A stretch of 64,000 nt of DNA from NCBI GenBank assembly GCA_963728855.1, contig CAVSLN010000007.1:248001-312000 (forward strand), read 5' to 3'. This document shows positions 28,501-34,500 of the stretch, piece after piece. Origin of the DNA: AC-43 sp963728855 (lineage in GTDB: Bacteria; Actinomycetota; Actinomycetes; Mycobacteriales; Micromonosporaceae). Under the pieces are notes generated by a model, which ran no database searches, was not told where the DNA came from, and worked only from the letters and a program-made list of their open reading frames with translations. Position 1 is the first letter of the stretch, and the number at the start of each line of letters is the position of its first letter. Both the position numbers and the translations under genes were made by a program.

Positions 28501-31500
28501 CCGACGGGGTCACGCAGTACGGGCAACAGTTCGGGTCCGGTGTCGCCGTGGTGTACCTGTGGCGGGACCGGGGTCGCTTCCTGGTGCTGCAACCGGTAGA
28601 CCCGGCCGGGGCGTCCGGGGCGCAGCAAGCCGAGCGCGGTGCGGAGGGCGGGGAGGCGTCCCGGGAGGCGTCGGCCGCGCGCGAGGAATGGCTCCGGCAG
28701 GTGTTCGGGCCCGACGTGCCGAACCACCCGGACTATCAGGCGATGGTCGATGCGATGGAGGTACTCGACGGGCTGCGCCCCGCTGATGCGGGCTTCCAGA
28801 CGGTGGCGGTGTATCTGGAGGCTGTCGCCCGCCAGGTGCTGCATATCGACGACGACGCACCGGTCGGGTTGACGGATTACGAAGAGTTGTTCCGCATGAC
28901 GAATGACGCGGTCAGGACTAATCATGCGGGCAGCCTGGACGACCTGGCGGCCTACGCGTGGAGCTGGGGCAAGGCGGTTCAGCGGGACGACGACCCGGCG
29001 CAGACCCCGGGGGCCGGGGGCCCACATGGCGCGCCGGCTGGTGGCCCTCCCCGACCGGCGTGGGACGCGGGCTCGAAGATCCCGCGGAGGCGTAGTCCGG
29101 ACGGGGTAACCAGCCACGAGCTGGTGTCAGGTGTGCCGGCCGAGGCCGCGGCGAAGGCGTTGGCTGCGGACCAGGATGTCGATATGGACCGTCCCGCACC
29201 AGCTGGCGCTGGGGATGAGGTCGAGTCCTCCCTGGACGATGTCGATATGGACAGCGGTTCATCGGCCGGTGAGGAGTCTGCGGGTGCGGCGGCCGGTGAT
29301 GGTTTTCCTGCGTATCGGGCGGAGGATTATGAGCGTCCTGGGCGGATGGCTGCGGCTGCCGCGGCGGGGGGCGCGGGTGTTGGCAGTAGCAGGGGCGTTG
29401 GTGGTGTCGGCTCGGCGAGTCGGGCGGGTGTGGGCGGCGATGAGCCGCGGCGGCTGGCGAATGCGCAGGGTAGGCAGTTGCAGAGTAGGCAGTTGAGGTC
29501 GCTGCTTAATAGTGGTAACTGGGATGGGTTTACTGACCTGGTCTCCGCGCATCTGAAGGCGGAGTTCTCGGTCGAGGAGATCGCCGATCAGTTGTCGATG
29601 CCGGCGGGGGACTTGGCGGCTCTGCTGGGGTTGCCGGCTGGGAGTACGGGTCCTGCCGACCAGGGTCCGGCCGCTGCCCGTCCGGCGGAGCCGATGCAGG
29701 ACGATGAGGGGTCGGAGGCGGAGGGCTCGTCGGACGATGAGGGGTCGCAGGTGTATCCGCTGGTTGGCCCGCAGCCGGCGCCGTCTTCCGGGGCAGGCCA
29801 CAAGCGAACGGGCACCGCGGCCGAACCCTCCCCAGGCGGGCGTGCCAGGCCGCCGGTGGGCGGCGGTGCCGGCCGTTCCGTGGGGCAGCGGGTTGGCGCA
29901 GCACCGTCGCACGCGGGGTCGCAGCCGCGTGCCGCGGACGGTGGCGGTCGTGTGGTGCTGGGGTTGCCGGCTGACGTCGTGGAGGCCCGGCACGGGGCGT
30001 GGATGCGGCCGGTGAACCGTCATCGTGGTGACGCGGACTATGCGACGAACTGCATACCGGTGTCGATCGCGGGGGCGAATCATCTGGACGATGGCGGTGC
30101 CTACATCGCTCCGCCGTCCGGCCCGTACCGGTTGGATCTGTTGCGGATCTGGCGACCGAACCGTCCGATCGTCCAGCTCCGTGACTACGGGCAGCTGCTG
30201 AGCCTGTATGAGGCGGCGGATGCGACGAAGGTTCGGCGGCCGCATGGTCTGGTCCGGAAGGTTCCGCGGCCGCATGGTCTGGTGTTGGTCCGGGCTCGGG
30301 GGGCTCGGTTGTTCCACCCGTTCAACGGGGTGCTTGAGCACGATGGCGTGGCGTTCCTGGACGTGTGGAATGCCAGCGCCGCCTATTTCCCGGCGCGGTT
30401 CGACGAGTTGGCTTTCATGCCGTTGACCGACGGGTTCCCGGACGTGTCCGGACTGCCGCCGGCGTTTCTGCCGTCGGCGGACGAGGCGGCGCGCCCCGGT
30501 CACGGCGCCCGGTATGCCGGTGCACAGCCAGGTAGCGGGCTCGCGTCGATCGCCGAGGAGCCGACCGATTCCGGTGCGGACCCGGGACCGAACCCCGCAA
30601 CCGACCCGAACCTGCCGCCCGAGCGCAGGGTGGCTCCGCCAGGCTCCCCGCCCGAACACGACGCGGGTGGGTCGGCGGCGCAACAGGCCATCCCCGTGCC
30701 GGGCCAGACGCCGGGGTCCGCTGCGCTGACGTCGGCGGTACTGCAAACTGCCGACCGGTACCACCAGCTTCTGCAGGACTTCCCGAGTCTGGCTCTGGCG
30801 GCTGGCCGCGCGCGGCAGCTGATGGGCGAGCTGGCCGAGCACGCGGGCGACGGGCAGCTGGTGGACTACGTCGACCAGGTTCGCGCGTACCAGCCACTGC
30901 TGCGGGTGCTCCACGAGGTGAACCATGCGCTCGCGCAGCGACCCGAACAGTCTTCCGGTTCCGACGACGAGCCGAGCGCGCCCGACGAGGGGTCGGATGC
31001 TGAGGAGGAAGCATCGAGATCGGTAGGCCGGGCGCAGTCGCCCGCGTCACCATCGCTGTCGTCCACCGCGTCGGCCGAGGAGGGCCTACCCGAGCCGACG
31101 CACAGCGTCACGACGTCGAGCTCCGACCGTGACGAGTCGAATGTCGACGCCGACGTGTGGAGCTCGGACGGTGGCGAGCCGGACTCACAGACCGAGGCGT
31201 CGGGATCGGAGGCGCCGGTACGAGCCGACAAATCCGGCCCGGCCTCGGCGGTCCGCCCAGCGCCGGAAGAGCCCACGGCCGGCCCGCAGCCGCGTGATCC
31301 GGTGTCGGTGGTAGCGGGCGAGTTGGGGCTGGACGGGGCGAACCGGGTGTCGGGGCTGGTGGGCGAGCTGGCGGCGTTCGCCGGGCTGCCCCGCCGGTCA
31401 GGCGGGGCCGAGCCGAGTGACCTGGGGGGGTTGGAGGCGTTGCTGGGCGGCCGGTTCCGGCCTCATCGGCGGGCGGTGTCGGTACTGGTGGGGTTGCCGC

Positions 31501-34500
31501 CGGGGGCGGCGACGGTGGTCGTACCCAGGGGTGGTCCGAACGATGCGGTGATGGTGGCGCGGCGGCCGGACGGCCAGTTGACGGTGACCGAGCGCGGGGC
31601 GGACGGTCCACGGCCAGTCACCGAGCAGGAGCTGGCGGAGGTGCTGCACGGGAGCGTGGCGGTGCCGTTTGACGACGCGGGGTTGCTGGCTCATGTGGCA
31701 CCACCGCGGCGGGCGGGCGGCCGGTTGGCTGACACGTTGGTACCGGTGGTGGATGGGCCGGTGGACAGTGCCGATCTGCCGGGTGTGGTGGCCGATGCGG
31801 CGGGGCGGTTGCGGGTGCCGCCCGGTATCAGGGATGTGTGTGTGTTGTATGCGGCGAACCTGTTGTCGACGCTGTTCGGGTCGCGGCGTGGGGTGTGGGC
31901 GGGGTTGGGGGTTGATGATCTGGCGGTGGGTGGTGGGCGTGCGGGTGAGTTGGTGGTGCCGGGGGCGGATTGGGTGCCGGTGCGGGGGTGGGAGCCGCTG
32001 CGGGCTGCGTTGAAGGAGGCGGGGCTGCGCAGTGTGGCGGTGGTGTTGGCGCATGTGTCGTTGCAGCGGGGCGCGCCGTTGACCGGTGGGCCGGGTCGGG
32101 TGGGGCATGCCTATCTGGTGGTGCACACCGGTGACGGCAAGGTGGTGTGGACCGATCCGCTGACCGGGCGGGTGTTGGACGGTCCGCCTGAGCTGGAGCC
32201 GGCCGGGTTGGCTCGGGCGGTGCTGCTCGGCCCCGATGGTCAGGAGGTGCCGGGCGTACTGGGTGCGGCGGTGGAGTCGAAGGCCGGGCCGCGACCGGCT
32301 CTCGACCTGGCCCACCCCACGATCGGGATCCGCAAGGGCAAGGAGACCGCCGTCGGGTCATCTAAACGACCGGCCCCAGAGATGGAGACGCCCCCGAGAC
32401 CGGAGAAGCTGGCAAAGACCAGCATGCCGGTCCGGGGCGGTCGGCCTGCTGCCGGCGGTGTCCCGGCGCAGACCGTGGCTGACCTCGACGGGGACAGTTC
32501 TTCGTTGAGCGAGCTCGAGGGTTTTGCCAGCGACCATGATGGGGACGTTGCGGTTGAGTCGCTTGAGGATGTGAGCGGCTACGAGGAGGACGAGGACCTT
32601 ACCGGCGAGTCGGCTGAGGATGAGAGTGACGACCCGGACGAGTATCTCGGGTCACAGACGGGTGCGGTTGCGGGGAAAGGCAAGCAACCCAAGTCCGGGA
32701 GCGGTAAGCGCGTTCAGCACCGGGCCCGCACGACTGCCCGAAGCCGAGCCGTCCGGGCGCAGACCGAGCCGTACACCGCCCGGTTCGTGAGACTTGTTAT
32801 GGGCAGGCGGGGGCAACCCACCGAGAAGATTCGGCTGCGGCAGGCCAAATCGTACGCGGGATCCGAGGGGGTCCAGTCGTTGCGCCACCTTACTATCCGG
32901 CTGCACGAGTCGATGCGGGCGCTACGCGCGCAGAACGCGTTGGGCCTGGATCTCGATTCCGATCCGGAGACCCAGGCGATGTGGATCAAGGGTCGGCTGT
33001 TCATCGCCACCAACGCCAATGAAACGATCGATCTTGTCAAGCACTACCTGGACCAGCGTCTCCAGAACAACAACAACAACTTCACTCAAGCGTTCTCCGA
33101 CTTGCTGCTGAAAGAAGGGCAGACGAATCTGGCCGTCGGTCCTGCGCAACTGGCGAAGAATAAAAAGAAACTGGTCAAGCGGGCGAAGGATAAGCTGCGT
33201 GACGCGTACCTTGCGGAGCGCGACGCGTACCTTGCGGAGCCCAGCTCGGACGATCCGATCCCTGCTAACCGTCGAAACGACACGACTAGGGCCTTCACCA
33301 AACTCGACGGTATTGCATATACAGACGCGAACCCGACCACGCCGGAGGGCGTCGAGGAACTGAATGCGATGATGCGGGACGACGCCTACCGGAATCACAT
33401 CATTTTCGTGCGGCATCCTCCGGAGCGTGTGATGCATGCCGAGCAGAAGCTGGTACTGGCGCTCTACTCGTCCGGGATCACCCCAGTCGAAGCCGGCAAG
33501 ATCATAATATATGGAGGGTACCACGCCTGCTATTGGTGCGGGTCGCCGTTCGCGCATGCCCGGGAGCGTGGCTTCGAGGTGGAGTTCAACGTGAACTCAG
33601 CCAACCTCTTCGAGAACGCGCTCCACACGATCGTGAACAACATACCGGAAGTTCTCCAGCATCCCGATGGCCGGCCGGGGAATTTCCTGGTGGACAAGGC
33701 CCGCGCCGACGCCGAGGCCGGGCTCCTGACCAGCGTCGCGGCCTACTCCGACGTCCGCCTCGACCCCGACTCCGAAGTCGAAGAGATCATCGTCGACATC
33801 ACGCAGGCGCCGGCACGCGCGGACAACACCGAGTCGGACACCGACATCAGCGAAAAAGAAGACGGCCAGTTCGTCAGGAGACGGCGTATGCTGATACGGC
33901 GGGAGGTGGATCCTAACGCGGCGTATGCCTCCGAAGGAGCAACGCCCCTCCCCGGGGAGAAAGCGGCCGAGCTGGCAAGGCTTTTCAAAGAAGGTCCGCA
34001 GAATGATGCTGTAGTTCTTGCCCTGATCAGGCAGTACCTCGACAAAGACGACAAGGAAAACGGCGGCTACACGGCGTGGGCCCTCCAGCGCGCTTTCAAA
34101 ACGCACATAAGCCGTGCGACCATCCGTGTCTGGGCCGAAACGGGGGAGGCGCCTGACCGTGCAAAGCTTGGCCGCGACCGTACGGAATACGCTGCCCGGG
34201 TGGATGCCTTCGTCAAGAAACAAGGGGCCGAGCTGGCAAGGCTTTTCAAAGAAGGTCCGCAGAATGATGCTGTAGTTCTTGCCCTGATCAGGCGGTACCT
34301 CGACGAAGACGACGTCTCGGTTCTGACCCTCGCGCGTGCTTTCAATGAAAACCGTGTCGCCATGAGCCGTACGACCATCCGTGTCTGGGACGAAACGGGG
34401 GAGGCGCCTGACCGTGCAAAGCTTGGCCGCCGCGGTACGGAATACGCTGCCCGGATGGATGCCTTCGTCAAAAACGAAGGGGCCGAGCTGGCAAGGCTTT

